Of a stretch of DNA of 64,000 nt, positions 19,237 to 27,522 are shown one piece after another. Source of the stretch: Gilichinskyi gelida (GTDB taxonomy: Bacteria > Acidobacteriota > Thermoanaerobaculia > Gp7-AA8). Location of the stretch: NCBI GenBank assembly GCA_038040385.1, contig JBBPII010000006.1, positions 206,928 through 270,927 of the forward strand, read 5' to 3'. Position 1 is the first letter of the stretch, and each line of letters begins with the position of its first letter. The translations under genes were made by a program, and so were the position numbers. The notes under the pieces are model-generated. The model ran no database searches. It was not told where the DNA came from and was given only the letters and a program-made list of their open reading frames with translations.

Positions 19237-22200
19237 CTACTCGGTGCGCAGAATCGAATCGCCCGTGCCGTTGTCCGTCGATGAGATGAAGATCGTGACG
19301 GCCCCGGTCCCGCTGACGACCTGGAAATCCGCCGCCACGGCGTGCAGATCGCCGATGCTGCTGCGACCGGCCCCCAGAATGTCGGCGGTCAGGCCGTTGA
19401 TCTGCATGAACTGATTGGGCGCCAAGTCGTAGACCTTCGACGCGCTGCCGACCGCCGCGATGGTCGATCCCGCCACATAGCTGAAGCGGATCGTCACCCG
19501 CACGCTGACGCTGTTGCCGCTGGTCTCCGCAATCCCGAAGTTGGTGCGGAATGTCGCCGGCCGCCCGGCGATGATCGTCGACAACGCGGCGTCCTCGATC
19601 GCCCCCACCGCCCGCACCGAGCCGAGTTTCAGCGCCGTCGATGTCGCCAGCGCCGGAACATGGGCGCCATACGTCGCCGGGTTGTCTCCCACCGTGGCGA
19701 AGGTGCGGCTGGTGAGCGCGAAGGTGCCGGTCACCGGCGTGAACGAGAGATAGCCCGAGGTGCTGCTCAAGCCGAAAAGCGTCCCCACCACGTCGCCGAG
19801 GAGATTGGTCTGACGCGCGCCGACGGTGATTTGCCGGTCGACCGTGTTGCCGGTCGAGGAGACGTAGCGAAGCGTTCCGCTGGCTTGTCCGGAGCCGGTG
19901 TTCATTACGGCGAGGTCGGTGCGGAAGAAGGTGCCGTTCGCGCCGTGCAGCGTGCCGGCCACGGGAATGACGATCGTATCGGTCGCGGCGTAACCGTAAT
20001 GGCGGCCCCAGTCGACGACCGACCAGTTGTCGCCGCTCCGCTCGTCGACGGGTGTGGCGAATGCGAGGAACCGTCCGGTCGACGAAGCGGCGTTGGTCAT
20101 GATCGCCGACACGGCGCCGGTCGGGACCTGGTTGTTGACGCCGTTGACCTGTGCCACCGCGAACGCGCCGACGGTGTCGCTCCGCGTGCCGAGGCTCGAG
20201 CCGTCCGCGGCGAGGAATTCGGTCAGCACCGTGGCGCTGCCGCCGGCGGTCTCCTGAAAGAAGAGATTCGTATGCGTGATGGCGTCCTGCCGCAGGCCGG
20301 TGAGCACCAGCCGGTCGCCCGGCGCGACGGCACGGTCGGAACGCAAGGTGGGGATGGCCGTGCCGTACGTTCCGGCCGGGTTGCTGGAGTTGAAGATGTT
20401 CGTGTTGATGCTCAGTTTGGACGCGACCTTGGAGCGGATCTGGAGACTTCCGACCTGCCCTTCGGCGCCGAATACGTTCTTCACCACGTCGGCGAAGGCG
20501 ACACTGACGCTCGAGTTGAGCGTGGGCACGGAGGCCGTCTTCGGTCCGCCCACGCCGCCGTTCGCGGTGTAGTAGAGGCGGAGGTCGTCCACTTTCGCGT
20601 TGCCGCTCGGATTGAGCACCGCGATGTCGGAGATGAACAAGCCGACGCTTCCCTGGACGTGGCCCACGCCGGGGATGAAGAGCGCGATCTCGCCGGCGGG
20701 GATCGGCGGCGGCCCGCCGGCCGTCGCGGTGAGCTTCACGGTATCGACGACCGCGACGGTGCTCACCGACGGCGGCGTCGTATCGAGCGTGATGGGCTTT
20801 TTCCCGACCGCAGCGTTCGGGAAAACGAGCGAGATGTTGCCGGCGATCGAGCCGAGTGTTTCGAGCGAGGGCCGCTTCGAGCGATCGATGGTGAAGGTGA
20901 ACGAGGCCGTCGATTGCGGCGGAATGCTGACGATGCCGCTCTGCGGAATGATCCACGGCGAGTCGGAAGTGAGAATGCCGGTCAGCGTTCCGGCGCCGCT
21001 ATTGGTGAAGCTCACGCTTCCGGACGGCGAGCCGCCTTCATCGGCGGCGACGTCGACGCGGTTGTTGGCCGGTCTCGCGGTCACCGGCTGCGAAGGTGGA
21101 GTGGTCGACAGGAGTCTGATGGGAACCTGCAAGCCGGACGGAACGCCCGTTCCGAACAGGTTTGCCGTGCCGGCGAATGCTCCGGCGGCTTGCGCCAATC
21201 CTGTCACCGTGACGACCTGGCTCGCGCCGGCGGCGAGCGGAAATTGCGTCGGCGATTGCGTGAAGAAGTTCCCGGTTTGCGAAAGCGTCACGGTGGTGGC
21301 CGATCCGCCGGCGTTCGTCACCGTGTATGACGTCGTCGCGCCGCCCGTTCCCTGCGTCTGAACCATCGCTGCCGGCAACGCGCTGACCACCACCGACGGT
21401 GCCGTGATCACTTCCACGGTGACGGACGCGGTGGCGTTCTGCGACCCGAACGCCGTGAGCGTGTACGTCGTCGTCTGCGTCGGCGACACGGTGATCGATC
21501 CCGCCGGCGGCTTCGAGCCGATGCCGTTGTCGATGACTACCGATAAGGTCGCGTTGTCGACGCGCCATGAAAGCGTCGTCGACTGGCCGGCGCGGATGGT
21601 CTGGGGTATCGCGGAGAACGCGATCTGCGGCGGCGCCCCGCCGACTACCACGGTGTACGTATCGGAGGGGACGCCGGCCAGCCCGGCGGCGTTGCCGGTG
21701 TTGAAGGCGATCAGGCGGTACAGATGCGTCCCGTTCGGGAGCGTAGTGGGGTCGGTCAGCGTCTTCGGATCGGGCGAGCAGGGGCCGACGGCAGCGACGT
21801 ATTGCTGATCGTTGACGCGGTACAGCCAGATGGCGACCGCGCGCGGGTCGTTGTAGTTGAACGTCGCGTTGACGTGCCCGGCGAAGATGCCGACGTTCGA
21901 CGCGACCGGCTTCGTGGGCGGCGTCGAAAACGAGTCGGCTCCGAAGGTCACCGCGGTGGTGATGCAGGGATTCGACTGCACCCGGACGAAAACGAAATAC
22001 GACACGTTCGGGATGTGCTTCTGCGCGGCGAAGGTCGTCGCCGTCGTCGTTCCGATGACGCTGTAGCCATTGAGGTCCGATGGGAACGGACAATACTGCC
22101 CCGCCGTCGTCTGCATGATCTGGTAGACGGGGCTCATCACTCCCGGCGCCGGATCCCACGTGAGCGTGTAACTACCCGCGGGGGCGTGGGCGATCTGAAA

Positions 22201-22299
22201 GTTCGGGATCTGCGGCTGCCCTGAACATTGCGAGTGGCCCCGGGCTGCGACGAGCGAGACGGCGACGAACAGCAGAGACACTCGGCAAAGTGCACGCAT
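19237..22299 (-). CDS. Large secreted protein with FN3/Ig-like and repeated NGTFF-type domains
   Basis: 1020 aa with a Sec signal (MRALCRVSLLFVAVSLVAAR). The N-terminal part looks like fibronectin/Ig domains (GSYTLTWDPAPGVMSPVYQI; residues ~30-330). The middle resembles choice-of-anchor/NEW3 beta modules (GSVSFTNSGAGTLTGILTSD). The C-terminal half carries two related ~230-aa units, one starting IALFIPGVGHVQGSVGLFIS and one IPVAGTLHGANGTFFRTDLA. They share features with the secreted 264-aa protein at 11.9 kb. Likely a cell-surface or extracellular structural protein. The start has GAGGG 6 nt upstream. Confidence 0.85.
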   Translation of the reverse strand: MRALCRVSLLFVAVSLVAARGHSQCSGQPQIPNFQIAHAPAGSYTLTWDPAPGVMSPVYQIMQTTAGQYCPFPSDLNGYSVIGTTTATTFAAQKHIPNVSYFVFVRVQSNPCITTAVTFGADSFSTPPTKPVASNVGIFAGHVNATFNYNDPRAVAIWLYRVNDQQYVAAVGPCSPDPKTLTDPTTLPNGTHLYRLIAFNTGNAAGLAGVPSDTYTVVVGGAPPQIAFSAIPQTIRAGQSTTLSWRVDNATLSVVIDNGIGSKPPAGSITVSPTQTTTYTLTAFGSQNATASVTVEVITAPSVVVSALPAAMVQTQGTGGATTSYTVTNAGGSATTVTLSQTGNFFTQSPTQFPLAAGASQVVTVTGLAQAAGAFAGTANLFGTGVPSGLQVPIRLLSTTPPSQPVTARPANNRVDVAADEGGSPSGSVSFTNSGAGTLTGILTSDSPWIIPQSGIVSIPPQSTASFTFTIDRSKRPSLETLGSIAGNISLVFPNAAVGKKPITLDTTPPSVSTVAVVDTVKLTATAGGPPPIPAGEIALFIPGVGHVQGSVGLFISDIAVLNPSGNAKVDDLRLYYTANGGVGGPKTASVPTLNSSVSVAFADVVKNVFGAEGQVGSLQIRSKVASKLSINTNIFNSSNPAGTYGTAIPTLRSDRAVAPGDRLVLTGLRQDAITHTNLFFQETAGGSATVLTEFLAADGSSLGTRSDTVGAFAVAQVNGVNNQVPTGAVSAIMTNAASSTGRFLAFATPVDERSGDNWSVVDWGRHYGYAATDTIVIPVAGTLHGANGTFFRTDLAVMNTGSGQASGTLRYVSSTGNTVDRQITVGARQTNLLGDVVGTLFGLSSTSGYLSFTPVTGTFALTSRTFATVGDNPATYGAHVPALATSTALKLGSVRAVGAIEDAALSTIIAGRPATFRTNFGIAETSGNSVSVRVTIRFSYVAGSTIAAVGSASKVYDLAPNQFMQINGLTADILGAGRSSIGDLHAVAADFQVVSGTGAVTIFISSTDNGTGDSILRTE

Positions 22300-22361
22300 G
22301 TAGTTCCCTCGACTGATTGTGGATTTGAAACCGAGAGGATATCAGGAGCGTCAATACTGCC

Positions 22362-24086
22362 CTAGTGCAGCTCGTAGACGCGCAGCCCGTACTCTTTCGA
22401 TACCTCGTCGACCACGCCCAGCGAGAGTCGTTCCGTCCGCGCGTCGGCCGCGATGTCGAACTGATAGGTGTAGAAGCTGCGCTTGGCGCGCTGCACGTCG
22501 CCGGCCGGGATGTGGAAGAGCTGCCGCTGATGGCTGGCATCGCTGATGCCGCCCACTTTCGAGCCCCAGGCGATGTAGACCGAGAAGCCGCCGCTGTAGT
22601 TCGGGCCGTTGGGGAGCATGGTCAGCGCAGCGATGGGAATGCGGATGGTGATCGGGATGCGGTACTGCTTGCCGCGCGGCTGCTTCTCCCCGACTTTGAC
22701 GCCGAACTTCAGGCGCGCGCCCTCATCGCCGGGACGAAAGAGGCTGGCGAGTACCTTATCTTCCATCCGCGTCACGTCGGATTTCTCGGTGACGCCGCGT
22801 CGCGAGCGCACCACCAGACCGCGTTTGGTGTCCTTCATCTTCACCACGATCGATCGCGTCTTGTCGAGACTGCGCGGCGTGGTGCGGTAGGCGAGCGAGT
22901 AGTAGGTCTCGAAGTCGTCGCGCACGGTTTCGAGCAGCTTCGGGACGTTGGAGCTTCCCCAGGCCGGAATGCCGCCGGTCTGCTGCGCGACCACCTTCAG
23001 CGTCGGCGTCTCGTTGTCCTGGATCAGGTACTCGAAACCGGCCGCCGCGTTGCTCTCGATGCGCTGTCCGGCGACGCGGACCGACGGCCCCGTCGATCCC
23101 AGCCCCTCGGGAAACATGGGATAGATGGTGACCCCGTTGGCGTTCGCCGTCTCGTACAGCGACCGGACCATCCTCGTGGTGTCGAACTCCAGTCGGTCGA
23201 GGCTGTCGAGCGTCGCCCCCACGCCGGCGGCCCAAAAGAACTCCGCGCCGGCGACCTGGGAGAGCCGATGGGTGGCCATCAGGAGGACGCGCTTCCCATC
23301 GAAGCCGGCCATGGAGCGCATCAATGCGTTGATGGTGAGAATCTTCTGCTCCATCTCGGCGCGTGCGCGCAGGGCGTCCATGCGCTGCGATCCGCCCAGC
23401 ATTTCTTCGTAATTCTCGCGCGCCGAGCCGGCCGCTTCGTCGCCGAGCAGCGCACCGGTGAATTCCTGCACTTGCAGCTCGAAGTCCTGAATGTCTTCGC
23501 CTTCCTGACGCGCCTGCGCGAATTCATCGCGCAGCGCGGAGGTGTTTTGCTGCGCCAGCGAATCGATGGCCCGGTCGATCAGCGCGAGATCGTCCGTGTA
23601 GCTCTGCAGAGTCTTGAGCTCCCCGCGGTTCCAGGTAACCACCATCGCCGCATCGCCCGGCCGCACCGTCCCGTGCAGCAGCTTCTTCATCGAGTCGAAG
23701 AGCGGATCGGATTTGACTTTGGGAAGGCGGAAGCGCTCCACGAAGACGACGAGGGTGCGCTTCTGATCGGTCGGCGGGGCAGGCGTACCCTCACCCGCCC
23801 TACGGGCACCCTCTCCCGCAAGCGGGAGAGGGGGGACGGTGGAGTTTGCGTACTCCGCGAAGTTGGTGATGGGCTGCTTCGCGCCGTTCTCGAAGACGTC
23901 GAAATCCGCCGGCGTGAGGCCCCGAACGCGATTGCCCGCCTTGTCGGTCACGAAGACGTCGACGTTGACGATCGACACCTCGATCGTCTCGCCCAGGGTG
24001 GGAAGGGGCGCCTGCGGCTGCTGTTTGGGGCGGTCGGCGGCGCCGACCAGCAGGAGAGCGGCGAGGGCGAGCAGACGAAGCCGCAT
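22362..24086 (-). CDS. VWFA-related acidobacterial-domain protein, copy 1
   Basis: 574 aa secreted protein (signal MRLRLLALAALLLVGAA). The core (GETIEVSIVNVDVFVTDKAG, FDVFENGAKQPITNFAEY) matches the VWFA-related domain family characteristic of Acidobacteria. Where a MIDAS DxSxS would be expected it reads TLVVFVERFRLP, so metal binding as in a classical VWA domain is doubtful. A palindromic repeat encodes residues ~84-99 (PLPLAGEGARRAGEG). Third of three tandem paralogues. The start overlaps the upstream stop (GTGATG; GTG at 24089 is equally possible). Confidence 0.88.
   Translation of the reverse strand: MRLRLLALAALLLVGAADRPKQQPQAPLPTLGETIEVSIVNVDVFVTDKAGNRVRGLTPADFDVFENGAKQPITNFAEYANSTVPPLPLAGEGARRAGEGTPAPPTDQKRTLVVFVERFRLPKVKSDPLFDSMKKLLHGTVRPGDAAMVVTWNRGELKTLQSYTDDLALIDRAIDSLAQQNTSALRDEFAQARQEGEDIQDFELQVQEFTGALLGDEAAGSARENYEEMLGGSQRMDALRARAEMEQKILTINALMRSMAGFDGKRVLLMATHRLSQVAGAEFFWAAGVGATLDSLDRLEFDTTRMVRSLYETANANGVTIYPMFPEGLGSTGPSVRVAGQRIESNAAAGFEYLIQDNETPTLKVVAQQTGGIPAWGSSNVPKLLETVRDDFETYYSLAYRTTPRSLDKTRSIVVKMKDTKRGLVVRSRRGVTEKSDVTRMEDKVLASLFRPGDEGARLKFGVKVGEKQPRGKQYRIPITIRIPIAALTMLPNGPNYSGGFSVYIAWGSKVGGISDASHQRQLFHIPAGDVQRAKRSFYTYQFDIAADARTERLSLGVVDEVSKEYGLRVYELH
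23788..23833. repeat. Intragenic palindromic repeat, family A copy 3
   Basis: CCCTCACCCGCCCTACGGG + CACCCTCTCCCGC and its inverse. In frame in VWFA-like copy 1, encoding PLPLAGEGARRAGEG on the minus strand. Confidence 0.85.
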
Positions 24087-25819
24087 CACTGCCTCTTCAC
24101 CGGCTGCATCACCGCCTGGGCGTCGGGATGCATGCGATAGACGCGGACGCCGTATTCGCGCGAGACCTCATCGACCACCCCGACCGAGATGCGCTCGGTG
24201 CGGCGATCGGCGGCGATCTCGAAATCGTAGGTGAAGAAGCTCTTCTTCGCCCGCGCGACGTCGTCGTTCGGGATGTGGAACAACTGCCGCTCGTGCGTGG
24301 CCTCGCTGATGCCGCCGATCTTCGAGCCCCAGGCGACGTAGACCGCGAAGCCGCCGCTCTGATTCGGCCCGTTGGGCAGGATGGTCAGCGCCGAGATCGG
24401 GACGCGGATGGTCACCGGAATGCGCAGCTTCTTGCCGCGCGGCGTGCCCACCTTGACCGAGAACGGCAGCGTGGCGCCGGCGTCGGTGCGGAAGAGGCTC
24501 GCCAGAACGTGATCCTCCATGCGCGTGACGTCGGATTTCTCGATCACTTCGCGGCGCGATCGGACGAGGAGCCTGGGGTCCTTGAGCCGCACCTCCACGG
24601 CGCGCGCTTTGTCCTTGCTTCGCGGTGTGGTGCGGTAGGCCAGCGAGTAGTACGTTTCGAAGTCGTCGCGCACGCTGTTCAGCAGGTCGACCGTTTCATT
24701 GCTTCCCCACGCCGGCTTTCCGCCGGTACGCGCGGCCAGTTCCTTGAGGACCGGCACTTCGTTGTCCTGGATGAAATACTCGAAGGCCGACGAGCCGCCG
24801 GGCTGGAAGCGTCCGGCGGACGTGACCGGCGCGGACGACGATCCGAGTCCTTCCGGAAACAACGGGTAGATCGCCACGCCGTTGGCGTTTGCCGTTTCGT
24901 GGAGCGAACGGATGGTGCTGCTGGTGTCGAGCTCCATCCGATCGATGCCGTCGAGGTTCTCGACCACGCCATTCGCCCAGTAGAACTCCGCGCCGGCGAT
25001 CTTCGACAGCCGGTGCGCGGCCAGCAGCAGCACGCGCTTTCCGTCGAAGCCGGCCATGGAGCGCATGACTGCGTTGATGGTGCGCACCTTCAGCTCCAGG
25101 TCGGCGCGCGCCCGCAGCGCGTCGGTTCGCCCGGCCATCCCCTTCATCTCCTCGGCGCCCTGTTGCATGACGGCAATGGTGGCGTCGGCGGCGCCTGCCT
25201 CCTGCGCGAAGTCCTGTGCTTCGAGCTCGAAGTCTTCGACATCCTGCGCGGTGGCGCGCGCCTCGCCGTACTCGTCGTGCGTGGCGCCGGTGTTCTGGAC
25301 CTGGATCGCATCGAGCGCCCGGTCCAGCGCGCCGAGGTCGTCGGTGTACGCCTGCAGCGTCTCGAGGTGTCCGCGATACCACGTGACCACCGTCGCGGCG
25401 TCGCCGGGGCGGATGGTGTCGTGGAGGAGCTTCTTCATCGAGCCGACGATCGCCGCGGCCTTCACGCCGGGGAGGCGGAAGCGCTCGACGAAGACGACCA
25501 TGGTGCGCTTCTGCGTGTCGCCCTCACCCGGCCTTCGGCCACCCTCTCCCGCGAGCGGGAGAGGGGCAGTCTCGGCGGCGTACTCGGCGAAGTTCGTCAG
25601 CGGTTGCTTGACGCCGTTCTCCAGGACTTCGAAGTCGTTCCTGGTCAGCCCCTGCACGCGCTTGCCGGCCTTGTCGGTGACGAAGACGTCGACGTTGACG
25701 ATCGAGACTTCGATTGTCTCGCCGAGCGTCGGCAGCGGCATCTGCGGTTTCGGCTTATCGGACGCGGCGACCAGCGACAGCGACAGAACGGCGAGGGTGC
25801 CACGGCACCACCAGCGCAT
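24086..25819 (-). CDS. VWFA-related acidobacterial-domain protein, copy 2
   Basis: 577 aa, paralogue of both neighbours. It is co-linear throughout, with shared blocks such as MRSMAGFDGKRVLLL, DDFETYYSLAYRTTPRS and SDVTRMEDHVLASLFR. The signal peptide is MRWWCRGTLAVLSLSLVAAS. The same palindromic repeat is encoded at the same place (residues ~84-99), after NFAEY. It has its own Shine-Dalgarno (AAGGAG, 8 nt before ATG). Function unknown; secretion is likely and an adhesion or scaffold role is inference. Confidence 0.88.
   Translation of the reverse strand: MRWWCRGTLAVLSLSLVAASDKPKPQMPLPTLGETIEVSIVNVDVFVTDKAGKRVQGLTRNDFEVLENGVKQPLTNFAEYAAETAPLPLAGEGGRRPGEGDTQKRTMVVFVERFRLPGVKAAAIVGSMKKLLHDTIRPGDAATVVTWYRGHLETLQAYTDDLGALDRALDAIQVQNTGATHDEYGEARATAQDVEDFELEAQDFAQEAGAADATIAVMQQGAEEMKGMAGRTDALRARADLELKVRTINAVMRSMAGFDGKRVLLLAAHRLSKIAGAEFYWANGVVENLDGIDRMELDTSSTIRSLHETANANGVAIYPLFPEGLGSSSAPVTSAGRFQPGGSSAFEYFIQDNEVPVLKELAARTGGKPAWGSNETVDLLNSVRDDFETYYSLAYRTTPRSKDKARAVEVRLKDPRLLVRSRREVIEKSDVTRMEDHVLASLFRTDAGATLPFSVKVGTPRGKKLRIPVTIRVPISALTILPNGPNQSGGFAVYVAWGSKIGGISEATHERQLFHIPNDDVARAKKSFFTYDFEIAADRRTERISVGVVDEVSREYGVRVYRMHPDAQAVMQPVKRQ
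25521..25566. repeat. Intragenic palindromic repeat, family A copy 4
   Basis: CCCTCACCCGGCCTTCGGCC + ACCCTCTCCCGC and its inverse. In frame in VWFA-like copy 2 at the same protein position as copies 3 and 5. Confidence 0.85.
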
Positions 25820-25877
25820 GAGATTCTCTCCTTGTGCGGCCCGGCTATTGTCTGCCCCCAGGAGGGTGGCCGCAAGC

Positions 25878-27509
25878 TCAGCGCTTCAACTGGATGAGCC
25901 GCAGCGCGTACTCTTTTGAAACTTCGTCGAGCACGCCGAGGGCCACTCGCTCGGTGCGCTGGTCGGCGGTGAGCTCGAATTCGTACGTGAAGTGGCTGGC
26001 TCGCGCCTTCTCGATGTCGGCGGCCGGGATCTTGTAGCTCTTGGTCTCGTGCGTGGTGTCGCTGATCCCGCCCAGCTTTCCGCCCCAGGCGAAGTAGACC
26101 GAGAACGCGCCGGCGTACTGATTGCCGCTCGGCAGCGCCGTGAGCACGGAGATCGGGATGTGCACGATGACCGGGACGACGAACTGCTTGCCGCGCGCGC
26201 GCCGCTGACCCACCTCCACGCGCAACGCGAATCCCGGCGAGGGCGGATTGCGGAACAGCGCCGCGATCACGCGATCCTCCATCCGCGTCACTTCCGACTT
26301 CTCCATGAACTCCCGCCGCGACCGCACCGTCAGCGACTTGTTCTTGGTCTTGACCACGATGTTGCGCGCCTTGTCCGCGCCGCTGCTGCGCACGCGGTAG
26401 GCGAGCGAGTAGTACGAGTGGAGATCGTCGCGGACTCGCGGCAGCAGCTTCACCACGTCCTCGCTTCCCCACGCCGTCAGCCCGCCGGTGGCGTCGGCGA
26501 TTCGCTTGAGCGCCGGCGTCTCGTTGTTGAGGATGAGGTAATCGGCGGCGCCCGAGCCGGCGCCGCCGCTCTGCACGCTGTTCAGACCCTCGGGGAACAC
26601 CGGATAGATCGTGACGCCGTTTGCGTTCGCCGTCTCTTCGATCGACTTGAGCAGCGTCCGCATGTCCAGCGCCTGCCGCTTTTCGCCGGGGATGGACATC
26701 CGTCCGGCGGCGTAGTAGTGCTCCGCCCCCGCCTCCAGCGATAGGCGATGCGTCGCCAGCAGCATGATCTTCTTCCCCTCGGCGGCGGCAATGGAGCGCA
26801 TCAGCGCGTTGATCGAGCGGACCTTGCGATTGAGATCGGCGATCTCTTTTTGCGCCGCCATCTGCAGCTCGAGATCGGCGAGCGTGTCGCTGGGGCCGAC
26901 CTGGCCGCCGGCGTTGGCCGCCGCCTGCGCATCGAAGGCTTCGATGTCGGCGATGCTCCAGCGCGTCTCCGCGGTCGGATCGATGAACGGCCTCGACGAC
27001 AGCGTGGCGATGCGGTCGAGCGAGCGATCGAGCGCGGGGATGGAGTCGGTGAACTCCTGATGCGTCAGCAGCACGCCGCGGTTCCAGGTGACGACCGAGA
27101 CGCGGTCGCCGGGCCGGATTGACTCGTGAAGCAGTTTCTTGATCGAGGCGAAGAGCGGCTCGGTGCGGAAGTTCGGCAGGTAGAAGCGCTCGATGAAGAC
27201 GATCATGGTGCGCTTCTGGGGCTGTGCACCCTCACCCGCCCTTCGGGCACCCTCTCCCGCAAGCGGGAGAGGGGCTTCGGAGTACTCCGCAAAGTTCGTG
27301 ATGGGCTGCTTGACGCCGTTCTCGAGAATCTCGAAATCGTCCTGCGCCAGGCCGTGCACGCGCTCTCCGGCCTTGTTGGTGACGAAGACGTCGAGGTTGA
27401 CGATGGAGACTTCGATGGTCTCGCCGATGCCGGGGATGGACGGTTTCTGCTGCGCGGCGGCGACGAGCGGCAGCAGGAGGAGCGCGCCATAGAATGTCCT
27501 CATGCGCAT
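25878..27509 (-). CDS. VWFA-related acidobacterial-domain protein, copy 3
   Basis: 543 aa, first gene of the tandem triplet and the most divergent copy (for example YYSLAYRVRSSGADKARNIV). Signal peptide MRMRTFYGALLLLPLVAAAQ. The palindromic repeat is at residues ~78-93, again following NFAEY. The start is ATG 27509 (27503 is also in frame). TAGGAT ends 7 nt upstream of 27509, so the mRNA would be leaderless. This start overlaps the start of the divergent amidohydrolase gene by 8 bp. Confidence 0.87.
   Translation of the reverse strand: MRMRTFYGALLLLPLVAAAQQKPSIPGIGETIEVSIVNLDVFVTNKAGERVHGLAQDDFEILENGVKQPITNFAEYSEAPLPLAGEGARRAGEGAQPQKRTMIVFIERFYLPNFRTEPLFASIKKLLHESIRPGDRVSVVTWNRGVLLTHQEFTDSIPALDRSLDRIATLSSRPFIDPTAETRWSIADIEAFDAQAAANAGGQVGPSDTLADLELQMAAQKEIADLNRKVRSINALMRSIAAAEGKKIMLLATHRLSLEAGAEHYYAAGRMSIPGEKRQALDMRTLLKSIEETANANGVTIYPVFPEGLNSVQSGGAGSGAADYLILNNETPALKRIADATGGLTAWGSEDVVKLLPRVRDDLHSYYSLAYRVRSSGADKARNIVVKTKNKSLTVRSRREFMEKSEVTRMEDRVIAALFRNPPSPGFALRVEVGQRRARGKQFVVPVIVHIPISVLTALPSGNQYAGAFSVYFAWGGKLGGISDTTHETKSYKIPAADIEKARASHFTYEFELTADQRTERVALGVLDEVSKEYALRLIQLKR
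27229..27274. repeat. Intragenic palindromic repeat, family A copy 5
   Basis: CCCTCACCCGCCCTTCGGG + CACCCTCTCCCGC and its inverse. In frame in VWFA-like copy 3, again directly after the NFAEY block. Confidence 0.85.
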
Positions 27510-27522
27510 CGCGGGAATCCTA
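27490..27522. promoter_or_regulatory. Interlocked divergent leaderless promoters
   Basis: On the plus strand TAGAAT (27490-27495) ends 6 nt before the ATG at 27502. On the minus strand TAGGAT (27522-27517) ends 7 nt before the ATG at 27509. Each -10 box lies in the first codons of the other gene, so there is no intergenic DNA at all. No Shine-Dalgarno is present for either gene. Confidence 0.65.
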
